Positions 16,873 to 25,545 of a stretch of DNA of 64,000 bases are shown here, piece by piece. A program made the translations under genes and the position numbers. Below the pieces are notes generated by a model that was not told where the DNA came from, searched no databases, and saw only the letters and a list, made by a program, of their open reading frames with translations. Origin of the DNA: Haloterrigena gelatinilytica (GTDB lineage: Archaea > Halobacteriota > Halobacteria > Halobacteriales > Natrialbaceae); NCBI RefSeq assembly GCF_013342145.1, contig NZ_JABUQZ010000001.1, forward strand, positions 3,782,001 through 3,846,000, read 5' to 3'. Every line of letters starts with the position of its first letter. Position 1 is the first letter of the stretch.

Positions 16873-17502
16873 CTACCGCGCGTCCTCGAGAGCCGGCACG
16901 GCCGCCGCCTCGTTCTCGAAGAACGCGAGCCCGTGGATGCGGCTATCGGGGGTGAGTTCCGGGTGGAACGCGGTGCCGACGACCGGCCCCTGTTTCACGG
17001 CGACCGGGCGGCCGTCCCACGAGGCGAGCACCGCCGCGTCCCCGCCGGCGACGTCGTCGATGGCCGGCGCGCGGATGAACACCGCCGGATAGGGGTCGTC
17101 GTCGGCCAGTCCGTCGACCGCCAGCGGCGCCTCGAAGCTGTCCTTCTGCCGGCCGAAGGCGTTGCGCTCGACGCCGACGTCGAGCAGTCCGAGCTCCTCG
17201 ACGCGGTCGTCGTTCGGCTCGCTCGAGGCGACGATCAGGCCGGCGCAGGTCGCGAGCAGGGGCTTGCCGGCCTCGACGTGGGCCCGAATTTCGGGGGCGA
17301 TTCCCTCGCTGTGGACGAGCCGAGAGATGGTCGTCGACTCGCCGCCGGGCATCGCCAGCAGGTCGCAGTCGGGGACGAGCCCCGACTCGCGGATCTCGCG
17401 GACGGTGACCTCGCGGTCGCGGGCCGCGGCGGCGCGTTCGATGGCAGCGGCGTGTTCCTCGACGTCGCCCTGGACGGCGACGACGCCAGCGGTCAGTGAC
17501 AT
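16873..17502 (-). CDS. pdxT: pyridoxal 5'-phosphate synthase glutaminase subunit PdxT
   Basis: A 209-residue class I glutamine amidotransferase of the PdxT/SNO family. It hydrolyses glutamine and passes ammonia to PdxS for vitamin B6 synthesis. The catalytic Cys86 is in LLATCAGLIVAS. The His180/Glu182 pair is in GTAFHPELT. The N-terminal VVAVQGDVEEH and MPGGESTTISRL (oxyanion region) are diagnostic. The ATG at 17502 gives the family start MSLTAGVVAVQG. pdxS is not in the window. hisE lies nearby on the same strand. Confidence 0.93.
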   Translation of the reverse strand: MSLTAGVVAVQGDVEEHAAAIERAAAARDREVTVREIRESGLVPDCDLLAMPGGESTTISRLVHSEGIAPEIRAHVEAGKPLLATCAGLIVASSEPNDDRVEELGLLDVGVERNAFGRQKDSFEAPLAVDGLADDDPYPAVFIRAPAIDDVAGGDAAVLASWDGRPVAVKQGPVVGTAFHPELTPDSRIHGLAFFENEAAAVPALEDAR

Positions 17503-17768
17503 GCCCGCGGCTAGGGAGGGGGACGGCAAAAAGGTCGCGTCGCCGGTTCGTTCTTCGTCACGCGTCGAACCAAATCGCCTCTTCGGCCGACCGCACCCGG
17601 GCCGGGGAACCTGTCGGCCGTACTACTCGAGGGATGGTTCACTGGTGAATACCGAACGGATCGCTCGACCTGGCGGGCGGTTCTCACGGCGGCTGCCGTC
17701 GATAGCGCGCGACTCCGGACGGCCGTACGCGCAGCAACCTTCCGTGCCCGAACACAAACAAAATTGTT

Positions 17769-17777
17769 TTTATATAT
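17769..17777 (+). promoter_or_regulatory. TATA box of the CitMHS transporter gene
   Basis: TTTATATAT lies 20-28 nt before the ATG at 17797, within a strongly AT-rich island (about 17755-17790) in otherwise GC-rich DNA. This implies a leaderless or nearly leaderless transcript. Confidence 0.6.
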
Positions 17778-17796
17778 GTATCATTGATACACGCCC

Positions 17797-18498
17797 ATGA
17801 TAGGAACTGGCGTATCACTTGGTATCATCGGCTACGGCGCTATACTCCTCATATTGTTGCTGGTAATACGGAAGCGAATGTACGTGATCCCCACGTTGAT
17901 CGTGGTACCGGTGCTCGCCGCGCTGGTCGCCGGCTTCTCGTTCGAGGAGATCGGATCCTTCGCGGAGGAAGGACTCCAGGGAATCGTCGGTATCACAGCG
18001 ATGTTCGCGTTCGCCGTCTGGTACTTCAGTATCATGCGGGACAACGGTCTGTTCGATCCCTTCGTCGCGCGGATCGTCGACAATATCATCGGGAGACCGG
18101 CGCTGCTGACGGTCGGGACCGTCGGCCTCGCGATGATGACGCACTTGGACGGCGCCGGCGCGACGACGATGCTCATCACGATTCCGGCCTTGCTCCCGCT
18201 GTACGACGCGCTCGACGTCGACCGGAGGATCCTCGCCGCGCTCGTCGCCCTCACCGCCGGGACGATGAACATGCTCCCGTGGGGCGGACAGGTCGTCCGC
18301 GGCGTGGCGGCGATCGAACCGGCGACGGTCTCGAATATTTTCAACCCGATGATCCCCGCCCAGGCCGCCGGGATGCTCTCCGTCTTCGGTATCAGGGCCG
18401 GCGGATCGATCTCGTCGCTTCGTCGTCGACGAGGCGACGAGCGATCGACGGCCGCGAGATCGAAACCGACTGGAAGTGGGTCTTCAACCTCCTGCTGA
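17797..18498 (+). CDS. CitMHS-family citrate/metal:H+ symporter, N-terminal part
   Basis: The first half of a CitMHS transporter. It has about six membrane helices and the family's central region LTVGTVGLAMMTHLDGAGATTMLITIPALLPLYDAL, followed by ALVALTAGTMNMLPWGGQ. CitMHS proteins import divalent-metal-bound citrate or related carboxylates with protons. After MLSVFGI (about 18393) this frame turns into Ser/Arg-rich sequence unlike a transporter. The second half is in the +2 frame from about 18390 on. The combined length, about 428 residues, equals the family norm, so a single small indel near 18400-18450 explains the break. Confidence 0.8.
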   Translation: MIGTGVSLGIIGYGAILLILLLVIRKRMYVIPTLIVVPVLAALVAGFSFEEIGSFAEEGLQGIVGITAMFAFAVWYFSIMRDNGLFDPFVARIVDNIIGRPALLTVGTVGLAMMTHLDGAGATTMLITIPALLPLYDALDVDRRILAALVALTAGTMNMLPWGGQVVRGVAAIEPATVSNIFNPMIPAQAAGMLSVFGIRAGGSISSLRRRRGDERSTAARSKPTGSGSSTSC

Positions 18499-19082
18499 CG
18501 ATCGCCGTCCTCGGCGTGTTGATCGCTGGCGTCACCTCTCCGGAGGTTTCCTTCATGATCGGCGTCGTCGTCGCCCTCGCCGTCAACGTACCTGACTACG
18601 AGCGACAGAAGGAGGTCCTCGAGTCCTACGCGCCCGACGTGATGACCTACGTCGGCATCCTCTTCGCCGCCGGCGTGCTCATCGGCGTGCTCGAGGAGAG
18701 CGGGATGATCACCGAGATGGCGAACATTCTGGTCCTGCTCATCCCCGACGCGCTCGGCGCGCACCTCCCGGTCGTCGTCGCGATCGTCTCGCTGCCCGCC
18801 CGGCTCCTGTTCAGCCCCGACGCCTTCTACTTCGGCGTGCTGCCGGTGCTGGCCGAGACGAGCGCGGCGTACGGACACGATCCGGTCGCGGTGGTCCGCG
18901 CCTCCCTCGTCGGTCAGACCGTCGGCTTCCCCGTGTCGCCGTTCACGGGCGCGACCTACCTCCTCATCGGGCTGGCGGGGGTCGAACTCGGCGAACACAT
19001 CAAGTTCACGCTCCCGCTCATGGTCATCCCGTCCAGCGTGATCCTCGTCGTCGGCCTGCTGCTGGGAGCGATTCCCCTCTGA
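18390..19082 (+). CDS. CitMHS-family transporter, C-terminal part after frameshift
   Basis: It continues the transporter from about IETDWKWVFNLLLTIAVLG. About six further membrane helices follow, with the CitMHS second-half features SYAPDVMTYVGILFAAGVLIGVL, FSPDAFYFGVLPVLAE and GFPVSPFTGATYLLIGLAGVELG. It ends at a TGA at 19080-19082. There is no plausible start codon at the beginning, so as sequenced it would not be translated independently. It should be merged with 17797-18498. Confidence 0.78.
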   Translation, partial: YQGRRIDLVASSSTRRRAIDGREIETDWKWVFNLLLTIAVLGVLIAGVTSPEVSFMIGVVVALAVNVPDYERQKEVLESYAPDVMTYVGILFAAGVLIGVLEESGMITEMANILVLLIPDALGAHLPVVVAIVSLPARLLFSPDAFYFGVLPVLAETSAAYGHDPVAVVRASLVGQTVGFPVSPFTGATYLLIGLAGVELGEHIKFTLPLMVIPSSVILVVGLLLGAIPL

Positions 19083-19174
19083 ACAGGCCGTTCGAACACA
19101 GCTAACTTCGTTTTCGCAGTGCAAAACCTCGCTTCCGCGCGCCGGTAGTGGACCCCGTTCGAGGAGCGACGTGA

Positions 19175-20062
19175 CTACTCGCCGTCGCTCGAGCTCGAGC
19201 CCGAGCCCGATTGCGCTCGAAACCGAATTCGAATCCCGTCGGGATCGGTGCACTCGAGGCCGCCGGCGCGCTCGTCGACGGCCGCGCCCGCGTCCTCGAG
19301 TCGATCTCGAATCCGATTCAAATCTTCGCTCGAGGGGACGACGAGATCGAACCGCGAGAGGCCGCGAGCGTCGGGCGGCGCGGGACTCGAGCGGCCGTTC
19401 CAGGTGTTGCAGCCGAGGTGATGGTGGTAGTCGCCGGCGGCGACGAACAGCGCCTTCGGGGAAGCCGTCTTCACGTCGAAGCCGAGCGCGTCGACGTAGA
19501 ACTCCCGGGCGGTCTCGAGCGACGACACCTCGAGGTGAACGTGGCCGAGAGTCGTACCGTCCGGGACGGTATCACCGGCCGTATCATCCGCGGCGGCCGC
19601 GACCGACTCGAGGTCGAGGGGCCACGAGCCGATCTGGATGCCGCCCTCGCCGTCGCGGGGCCACTCCGAGCGCGGCCGATCCCGGTAGAGTTCGACGCCG
19701 TTACCCTCGGGATCGTCGAGGTAGAGGGCCTCGCTGACGCCGTGGTCGGACGCGCCGGTGAGCGACCAGCGGTCGCGGATTCGGGCCAGCCCGTCCCCCA
19801 GCGCCTCGCGACTGGGGACCAGGAAGGCGTTGTGAAAGAGTCCCGCGGCGTCGGTCGGCCGCGGCCGGGCGTCCGGCGCGTGCCGGAGCTCGAGCAGCGG
19901 CGCGTCGCCGGCGCCGAGCACCGTCGTCGATCCGTCTCGCGAGAGCACCGAGAGGCCGATCACGTCCCGGTAGAACTCCGCGACGGCCGATTCGTCGCTG
20001 ACCGTCAGTACGCTTCGTCCGAAGAGAGTCGCCGCCGGCAATCGGTCCCGAGAGTCGCTCAT
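19175..20062 (-). CDS. VOC-family protein, two glyoxalase/dioxygenase domains (CatE-like)
   Basis: A 295-residue protein with two vicinal-oxygen-chelate modules. The first (about 13-130) has SVLTVSDESAVAEFYRDVIGL and ends YLDDPEGNGVELYRDRP. The second (about 168-285) has LGHVHLEVSSLETAREFYVDALGFDV, DYHHHLGCNTWNG and TDPDGIRIRF. Metal ligands are likely the His of LGHVHLEV, the His in DYHHHLG and a late Glu/Asp. The layout matches Bacillus CatE-type catechol 2,3-dioxygenase-like proteins. The physiological substrate cannot be told from sequence. It ends in a Ser/Gly tail. Confidence 0.8.
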   Translation of the reverse strand: MSDSRDRLPAATLFGRSVLTVSDESAVAEFYRDVIGLSVLSRDGSTTVLGAGDAPLLELRHAPDARPRPTDAAGLFHNAFLVPSREALGDGLARIRDRWSLTGASDHGVSEALYLDDPEGNGVELYRDRPRSEWPRDGEGGIQIGSWPLDLESVAAAADDTAGDTVPDGTTLGHVHLEVSSLETAREFYVDALGFDVKTASPKALFVAAGDYHHHLGCNTWNGRSSPAPPDARGLSRFDLVVPSSEDLNRIRDRLEDAGAAVDERAGGLECTDPDGIRIRFRAQSGSGSSSSDGE

Positions 20063-20250
20063 ACGGGAGATATGCGACGCGCGTATATATGCTACCTGAC
20101 CGCACGGTCAGACCGACCGACATCGCGTCGCGTCGAGCGCGCGGGTCCTCGTCGGTCGCTCCGCGGTCCCCGAGATCGCGCCGTGAACCGAGGCGAGCGG
20201 AGCGCTACCGCTCTCGAGCGGGTGGTCGGCGTCGAGAAGTGGGCGTCGGT

Positions 20251-20412
20251 CTACGCGACGAAGGTCAGCAGCTGTACCAGCACCCCGATCATCACGCCGG
20301 TCGCGATGACCGTCTTGGGGTCGATCTTGATCGCGTTCGAGTCCTCGGAGTCGAAGTACCGGACGAGCCCGGCACTGGACATCAGCCCACCGCTGTTCTG
20401 TCCTCGGTCCAT
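20251..20412 (-). CDS. preprotein translocase subunit Sec61 beta
   Basis: A 53-residue protein starting [20 protein letters not shown]. It has a soluble N-terminal arm with the [11 protein letters not shown] segment and one C-terminal membrane helix ([17 protein letters not shown]). This is the archaeal SecG/Sec61 beta, the small tail-anchored subunit of the SecYE beta translocon. The size and motif order are diagnostic despite the shortness. A TATA-like AACTAAATC (read GATTTAGTT on the gene strand) at 20435-20443 lies 23-31 nt upstream. Confidence 0.88.
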   Translation of the reverse strand: MDRGQNSGGLMSSAGLVRYFDSEDSNAIKIDPKTVIATGVMIGVLVQLLTFVA

Positions 20413-20434
20413 ACCCGCTACTACGGACGGGCGG

Positions 20435-20443
20435 AACTAAATC
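20435..20443 (-). promoter_or_regulatory. TATA-like box of the Sec61 beta gene
   Basis: GATTTAGTT on the minus strand, 23-31 nt before the ATG at 20412. It is AT-rich against its surroundings. Confidence 0.4.
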
Positions 20444-20502
20444 TTTCGTCCGCCGGTATCACTGACGTCACCGCTTGCGGCAATCGCAGACCGGTGGGAA
20501 AC

Positions 20503-20509
20503 CCTTATG
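20503..20509 (+). promoter_or_regulatory. TATA-like box of the thioredoxin gene
   Basis: CCTTATG within AAACCCTTATGCG, a common haloarchaeal promoter form, lies 30-36 nt before the ATG at 20539. Confidence 0.45.
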
Positions 20510-20538
20510 CGCGACGCGTCGGAACTAGCGATGAACCG

Positions 20539-20808
20539 ATGACTGTCACACTCAAGGACTTCTACGCTGACTGGTGTGGCCCCTGTAAGACCCAGGATCC
20601 GATCCTCGAGGACCTCGAGGAGGACTGGGAGGGCCGATTTGAGGTCGAGAAGATCAACGTCGACGAACAGCAGGACGTCGCCAACGAGTACCAGGTTCGC
20701 TCGCTGCCGACCCTGATCATCGAGAACGACGACGGCATCGTCGAGCGCTTCGTCGGCGTCACCCAGCGCGACGACATCGAAGACGCCCTCGAGTCGGCCG
20801 GCGCGTAA
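20539..20808 (+). CDS. thioredoxin
   Basis: An 89-residue thioredoxin fold with the active site WCGPC at residues 12-16, the cis-proline segment RSLPTLIIE at about 54-62, and the final helix DDIEDALESAG. It reduces protein disulfides in the cytoplasm. It is slightly shorter at the N-terminus than bacterial TrxA, which is usual in haloarchaea. The ATG at 20539 is used. Another ATG at 20531 is out of frame. Confidence 0.93.
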   Translation: MTVTLKDFYADWCGPCKTQDPILEDLEEDWEGRFEVEKINVDEQQDVANEYQVRSLPTLIIENDDGIVERFVGVTQRDDIEDALESAGA

Positions 20809-20832
20809 GCGACGGGCCCCCTCGAGCCGCCG

Positions 20833-20837
20833 TTTTT
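20833..20837 (+). terminator. short T tract after the thioredoxin gene
   Basis: A TTTTT run in GCCGTTTTTCGCG, 25 nt past the stop codon and between convergent genes. Archaeal terminators are often simple T tracts. The evidence is weak. Confidence 0.3.
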
Positions 20838-20878
20838 CGCGACCGCTACGTCTCGATCAGCGACGGCGCTGGCGTCGC

Positions 20879-21634
20879 CTACGGTTCGTCCGGATCGATG
20901 TCGTCGGCGCCGGTCTCCCCGCCGGTGGCCGACTCCTCGTCGGACGCGGACTCGTCGGAGCCGAACGTCTCCTCGCGATCGATCGTCTCGTCGGCCGGCG
21001 GCTCTTCGGTGGCGCCGAACACGTCTTCCGAGTCCGCCTCGTCGCTGCGGTCCGTCTCGTCCGATTCCTCCGTCTCGTCGACGACTCGTTCGTCGTCAGT
21101 GTCCACCTCGGCGGCGTCGCTTCCGTTGATGACGTCCGTCCCGTCGGCGATTTCGACGGTAGTGACGGCGTCCCCGACCGTCTCGCCGGCCGCCGGCTCC
21201 TCGAGGTCGAACTCGTCGGTCGCGAGTTCGTCGCCGCCGACGCTGACCCGACCCTCCTCGATCTCGATGACGACGCCGTCCTCGGCCGCGCCGCGGCCGA
21301 TCAACTGGTTCGCGGTCGACTCGACCTCCTGGTTGACCGACCAGACGAACCGCAGCACCGACTCGAGTTCGTTGCCGGCTTCGCGGACGCCGCGCTGGGG
21401 GGAGAGTTCGCCGAAGCTACGGGCTCCCTCCGGGTGGAGGTACTGGATCGGGTGGTCGTTCGGGACCTCCCGCAGGTCGACGTCGAACGACCAGACGTAG
21501 GGGAGCAACTGGATGGCGTACCCCTGCGGTTTCGGCGCTTTGCGACCGATGGCCGTCGAGGCGACGCCGATCGCCGTCGATCCCGAGTCGGTATCGTAGT
21601 AGACGCCGGGAAGGCCCGGAATTGAGACGCGCAT
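20879..21634 (-). CDS. haloarchaeal protein of unknown function with acidic C-terminal half
   Basis: 251 residues. Residues 1-120 are a compact globular region: MRVSIPGLPGVYYDTDSGST, GRKAPKPQGYAIQLLPYVWS, DHPIQYLHPEGARSFGELSP. Residues about 125-165 look like a short domain with VVIEIEEGRVSVGGDELATDEFDLEE. The remaining 85 residues are nearly all D, E, S and T, with repeats of ETD and DEE. There is no signal peptide or membrane helix. I do not recognise a named family. It is downstream of the SDR gene on the same strand, 86 bp away. Confidence 0.7.
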   Translation of the reverse strand: MRVSIPGLPGVYYDTDSGSTAIGVASTAIGRKAPKPQGYAIQLLPYVWSFDVDLREVPNDHPIQYLHPEGARSFGELSPQRGVREAGNELESVLRFVWSVNQEVESTANQLIGRGAAEDGVVIEIEEGRVSVGGDELATDEFDLEEPAAGETVGDAVTTVEIADGTDVINGSDAAEVDTDDERVVDETEESDETDRSDEADSEDVFGATEEPPADETIDREETFGSDESASDEESATGGETGADDIDPDEP

Positions 21635-21720
21635 ACGCGAGCTATGGGAGCCACCGCGGGTGAGTCTGCACCCGGCACCTGCCACCCCAGTTTTCCCGCG
21701 CGGTCGCGGCCCGCCGGGGC

Positions 21721-22467
21721 TCAAAAGAAGGTGTCGGCGAACTTGTCCCGCGGATTGATATCGATCTCGCTGATGCTCGAGCGGTCCTGACCGGCGGCGA
21801 AGGCGATGACCTCGGCGACCTCCTCGGGTTCGCTCGCCTCGTCTTCGTCGAACGCGTCGGCGAACGCCTGCCCGTCGCCCGTCTCGAACTGCGAGCGGAC
21901 TTCGGCGGGGTTGACGACGGTGATGCCGACCCCGTCGTCGCCGATCTGGGCGGCGACGCTCTTGGCGAAGCCGCGGGTCCACCATTTCGTAGCCGCGTAG
22001 ACGGGGTTGGCCGGCCGCGGGTGGCGGCCGGCGAAACTGGCGACGAAGATCAGGTGGCCGTCGCGCTCGCGAACGTGGGGGATCGCCGCCCGCGTCGCGT
22101 AGAAGACGCCGTCGACGTTGGTCTCCTGCATCGTCTCGTACTCCTCGGTCGTCAACTCCTCGACCTCGCCGCCCCGGGAGAGCCCCGCGTTGTTCACCAG
22201 CACGTCGATCCCGCCGAAGGTCTCGACGGTCTCCTCGATCAGCGCGTCGACCGCGGACTCCTCGCGGACGTTCGTCGGAACGACCAGCGTCTCGGCGCCG
22301 TGGTCGGCCTCGAGTTCGTCCGCGAGGTCGGCCAACTGATCCTCGCTGCGGGCCGCGAGGACGACGTTCGAACCTCTGGCCGCGAGTTCGCGACAGGTCG
22401 CGGCGCCGATTCCCGAACTGGCTCCCGTGACGATCGCCGTCTCCCCGGCGAGTGATCCGTCGGTCAT
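21721..22467 (-). CDS. short-chain dehydrogenase/reductase
   Basis: A 248-residue classical SDR. The nucleotide-binding motif is TGASSGIG (about 13-20), with NNAG in VLVNNAGLS. The catalytic Ser is in FVASFAG, and the Tyr-Lys pair in YAATK (VYAATKWWTRGFAKSV). The acid/Ala-Arg pattern after beta 2 (VVLAARSEDQL) suggests NADP(H) preference, a family-level inference. The ATG at 22467 is preferred over one three codons upstream. The substrate is unknown. Confidence 0.85.
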   Translation of the reverse strand: MTDGSLAGETAIVTGASSGIGAATCRELAARGSNVVLAARSEDQLADLADELEADHGAETLVVPTNVREESAVDALIEETVETFGGIDVLVNNAGLSRGGEVEELTTEEYETMQETNVDGVFYATRAAIPHVRERDGHLIFVASFAGRHPRPANPVYAATKWWTRGFAKSVAAQIGDDGVGITVVNPAEVRSQFETGDGQAFADAFDEDEASEPEEVAEVIAFAAGQDRSSISEIDINPRDKFADTFF

Positions 22468-22710
22468 GGTCGGCACTCACGACGAACGCCCTCTAAAACG
22501 CCCGGGTTGCGTCGCGCTCTCCGAGGCCGACCGACGATTCCCTCGAGCCCCCTCGAGTCGTCCCTGAGCCGTAGCAACCTGGCACGGCCCCCGATCGGTC
22601 CGACGGACCGGTCGTTCACTCGGCGGCCCGAACGCGACGGCGTCGAACGACCGGCGGGGGATTCCGGTATCGAAACCGCGGCAGCCGCACTGCGGCCCGG
22701 GTTCCGCCAG

Positions 22711-23514
22711 TCAGCCGGCGAAATCGGCCAGTTGCTCGTTGATCGTCTCCGTCTCGTCGGCGACGAGGCCGTGACCGCTGTTCTCGAACCGGATCAGTTC
22801 GGCGTTCTCGATACCCTCTTCGAGCACCTCACCGGTGATCTCGATCGGGGTGACCTCGTCGTGGACGCCGTGATAAATTTTCGTCGGCACGGTGATGTCG
22901 TCCACGTCCGGCCGGAGATCGGCGTCGCGCCAGGTCTCGGCGGAGGCGATCGTCGCCTGCCCGGACGCTTCCATCCCGAGGCTCCAGATCCAGTCCGTCA
23001 TCTCGTCGCTCTGGTCGGTGTGAAACAGCATCTCGGCGAAGTCGGCGTTCATCTTCGCGCGGTCGGTCCGCGCGCCCTCGATGAGCGGGTTCACGTCCGA
23101 CTCGTCGAGCCCCTCGGGGAAGTCCGGCTTCTCGGTGATAACCGGACTCGCGGGGGCCAGCAACGCGAGCTTGTCGACGCGGGCCTCGTCGTGTCGACTC
23201 ATGTACCGAGTCGCAGTGCCGCCGCCCATCGAGAACCCCGCTAACGTCGCGTCGTCGACGTCCAGTTCGTCGAGGACCGCGCGCACGTCGTCGGCGAAGC
23301 GGTCGTAGCTGTAGTCTCCGTACGGTTTCTCCGACTCTCCGTAACCGCGGAGATCGATGCCGATACAGCGAAAGCCCTCGTCGAGGAGGTAGGTGTACTG
23401 GTACTCGAACATCCGGTGGTTGAGCGGCCAGCCGTGCAGGAAGACGACGGGGTCGCCCTCGCCCAGGTCACGCGCGAATACGTCGACGCCGTCCTCGGCC
23501 GTGATGTGTGGCAT
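22711..23514 (-). CDS. alpha/beta hydrolase (non-heme chloroperoxidase/arylesterase type)
   Basis: A 267-residue alpha/beta-hydrolase fold. The oxyanion HGWPLNHRMFEYQ segment is followed by the nucleophile elbow GFSMGG (Ser about 99). The acid is in GVHDEVTP and the catalytic His in ENSGHGLVADE. The GIDLRGYGESEKPYGDYSYD phrase is characteristic of the bacterial cofactor-free haloperoxidase/arylesterase subgroup. It is cytoplasmic. The start is ATG 23514 (MPHITAEDGVDVFARD). Confidence 0.87.
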   Translation of the reverse strand: MPHITAEDGVDVFARDLGEGDPVVFLHGWPLNHRMFEYQYTYLLDEGFRCIGIDLRGYGESEKPYGDYSYDRFADDVRAVLDELDVDDATLAGFSMGGGTATRYMSRHDEARVDKLALLAPASPVITEKPDFPEGLDESDVNPLIEGARTDRAKMNADFAEMLFHTDQSDEMTDWIWSLGMEASGQATIASAETWRDADLRPDVDDITVPTKIYHGVHDEVTPIEITGEVLEEGIENAELIRFENSGHGLVADETETINEQLADFAG

Positions 23515-23664
23515 GCGGGGAGCGCTATCTCGCCTACCGGTATCAAGGAGCACCTTTCATGTCCCGACTCAGATTCCGTTACGGTCCGGTACGGACGCGG
23601 CGAACGCCCTCGGTGAGAAAATAGCCGCCGCCCGTTAGTTCGGGCTCGAAACAGTGGTCCGGCG

Positions 23665-25245
23665 TCAGTAGTCCTCGAGGGCGTACAGCTCGCCGTACTT
23701 CGACGTGACGTACTCGAGGAAGGGGTCGGCCGTCAGCTCCTGGCCGGTCGCGCGCTCGATCAGTTCGGGCGTGGTGTAGCGCTTGCCGTGCCGGTGGACG
23801 TTCTCGCGGAGCCAGCCGTTGAGGGCCTCGAAGTCGCCCTCGCGGATGTCGTCGTCGAGATCGCCTCGGGGCTCATCGCCGCTCGGCTTTTCCGAGGCGC
23901 TACGCGCCTCGCTCCCGAGTTCGTCCTCGGCGGCGGCGTACAGCTGCGCCGCGAGCACGGAACCGAGCGAGTACGTCGGGAAGTAGCCGAAGGAGCCGTG
24001 AGACCAGTGGATGTCCTGTAGGCAGCCCTCCGCGTCGGTCTCGGGTCGGACGCCGAGGTACTCCTCGTACTTGTCGTTCCAGACCTCCGGGACGTCTTCG
24101 ACCGCGAGGTCCCCGCGGATCAGATCGCGCTCGATCTCGAAGCGGATCACGATGTGGAGGTGGTAGGTGAGTTCGTCCGCCTCGACCCGGATGAGATTGT
24201 CGTCGTGGACCTGGTTGGCCGACTCGTAGGCCGCCTCGGGCGTGACGTCCTCGAGTTCGGGAAACCGCTCGCGGGCGATCGGCAGGAACTGCTCCCAGAA
24301 GGGCCGGGAACGGCCGACGTGGTTCTCCCAGAGCCGGGACTGGGACTCGTGGACCGAGAGGTCCCGCGCCTCGCCCAGCGGCGTACCGTAGCCCTCGTCG
24401 GGCAGGCCGAGCGTGTAGTTGGCGTGGCCGAACTCGTGGATCGTCGAGGTGATGGAGCCCAGCAGATCGTCCTCCTCGAAGCGGGTCGTCACGCGGGCGT
24501 CGAACTGCGTCCCCGAGGAGAACGGGTGGGGTGCGGTGTCCAGCCGACCGCGATCCCAGTCGTACCCCAGCGAGTCGAGGACGTCCCGCGCCAGCGCCTC
24601 CTGATCGTCGTCGTCGAACTCCCCCGCGAAGGCCTCGGTCTCGAGGTCGGCGTCGCTGTCTTCGACCGCGTCGATCAGCGGCACGAGTTCCTCGCGGAGC
24701 CGCTCGAGGACCCGCTCGGCCGTCTCGAGGTCGATGTAGGGCTCGTAGTCCGAGAACAGCACCTCGTAGGGGTCGGCGTCGGGATCGATGTGTTCGGCGT
24801 ACTCCCGCTTCAGTTCCACGAGCTTCTCGAGGACGGGCGCGAACTCCTCGAAGTCGTCGTTCTCCTTGGCCTGCTTCCAGGCGGGATGAGCGTTGGTCGT
24901 CGTCTCGGAGATCTCCTCGACGAGTTCCTGCGGGACGCTGGTCTCGCGGTCGTACTTGCGCCGGACTTCCCGGACGACCGCGGCCTGTTCCTCCTCGAGG
25001 TCGCCGTCTTCTAACTCCTCGAGCAACGCGCCGGTCTCGTCGGCCGTCAGCAGTTCGTGGCTGATCGCGGACAGCGCCGAGAGCTGCTGTGCGCGGGCGG
25101 GCGTCCCCTCGTCGGGCATCACGACTTCCTGGTCCCACTGGAGGATGCCGGACGCGTTCGAGACGTTCGCGATCCGCCGAACGCGTTCTTCGAACGCCGC
25201 GTAGCTGTCGTCGGCCGCCTCGCTTCGGGCCTGATCGGTCGCCAT
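23665..25245 (-). CDS. M32-family carboxypeptidase
   Basis: A 526-residue zinc (or cobalt) metallocarboxypeptidase of family M32, the thermostable carboxypeptidase Taq type. The active site HEFGH is at residues 270-274, with a downstream zinc-ligand Glu in SVHESQSRLWENHVGRS. N-terminal SGILQWDQEVVMPDEG and the HPFSSGT element before the active site are family hallmarks. It trims C-terminal residues from peptides in the cytosol. The start is ATG 25245 (MATDQARSEAADDS). One insertion rich in S, E and K (about 455-475) is probably a surface loop. Confidence 0.92.
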   Translation of the reverse strand: MATDQARSEAADDSYAAFEERVRRIANVSNASGILQWDQEVVMPDEGTPARAQQLSALSAISHELLTADETGALLEELEDGDLEEEQAAVVREVRRKYDRETSVPQELVEEISETTTNAHPAWKQAKENDDFEEFAPVLEKLVELKREYAEHIDPDADPYEVLFSDYEPYIDLETAERVLERLREELVPLIDAVEDSDADLETEAFAGEFDDDDQEALARDVLDSLGYDWDRGRLDTAPHPFSSGTQFDARVTTRFEEDDLLGSITSTIHEFGHANYTLGLPDEGYGTPLGEARDLSVHESQSRLWENHVGRSRPFWEQFLPIARERFPELEDVTPEAAYESANQVHDDNLIRVEADELTYHLHIVIRFEIERDLIRGDLAVEDVPEVWNDKYEEYLGVRPETDAEGCLQDIHWSHGSFGYFPTYSLGSVLAAQLYAAAEDELGSEARSASEKPSGDEPRGDLDDDIREGDFEALNGWLRENVHRHGKRYTTPELIERATGQELTADPFLEYVTSKYGELYALEDY

Positions 25246-25545
25246 AGGCGACCGATACACGCGGCGGCCGTATCAACGTCGTGGTTCCGGCGGTTTCCGG
25301 TCGTCGGTCGCCGCGGCGGTTCGGGGCTCGCGCGTTCGCCGGCCTTCGAGCCGCTGTGAGTCGAGCGTCGGCCGGCCCGGTCGGCTCGAGCCAGTCGACC
25401 GAAAGCTATCGCGATCACCGACAGTCTCGCTCCCGTATCAGCGCCCTGTTTCGGCGCCATACCGGCATTATACGCGGCCGATGATCGCTGTATAGAACTT
25501 GCAAGCAGTGGACTGTTCGGGCTATCTGACGTGTGTTCCTGTACA

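Noticed and set aside
17797-19082. Programmed frameshifting in the CitMHS gene
   Set aside because: There is no slippery heptamer or downstream pseudoknot visible, and the family is normally made from a single frame. An indel is simpler.
19211-20440. A 409-residue plus-strand frame across the VOC gene
   Set aside because: It is antisense to a clear VOC protein. Its later part overlaps the Sec61 beta gene antisense and contains no recognisable domain.
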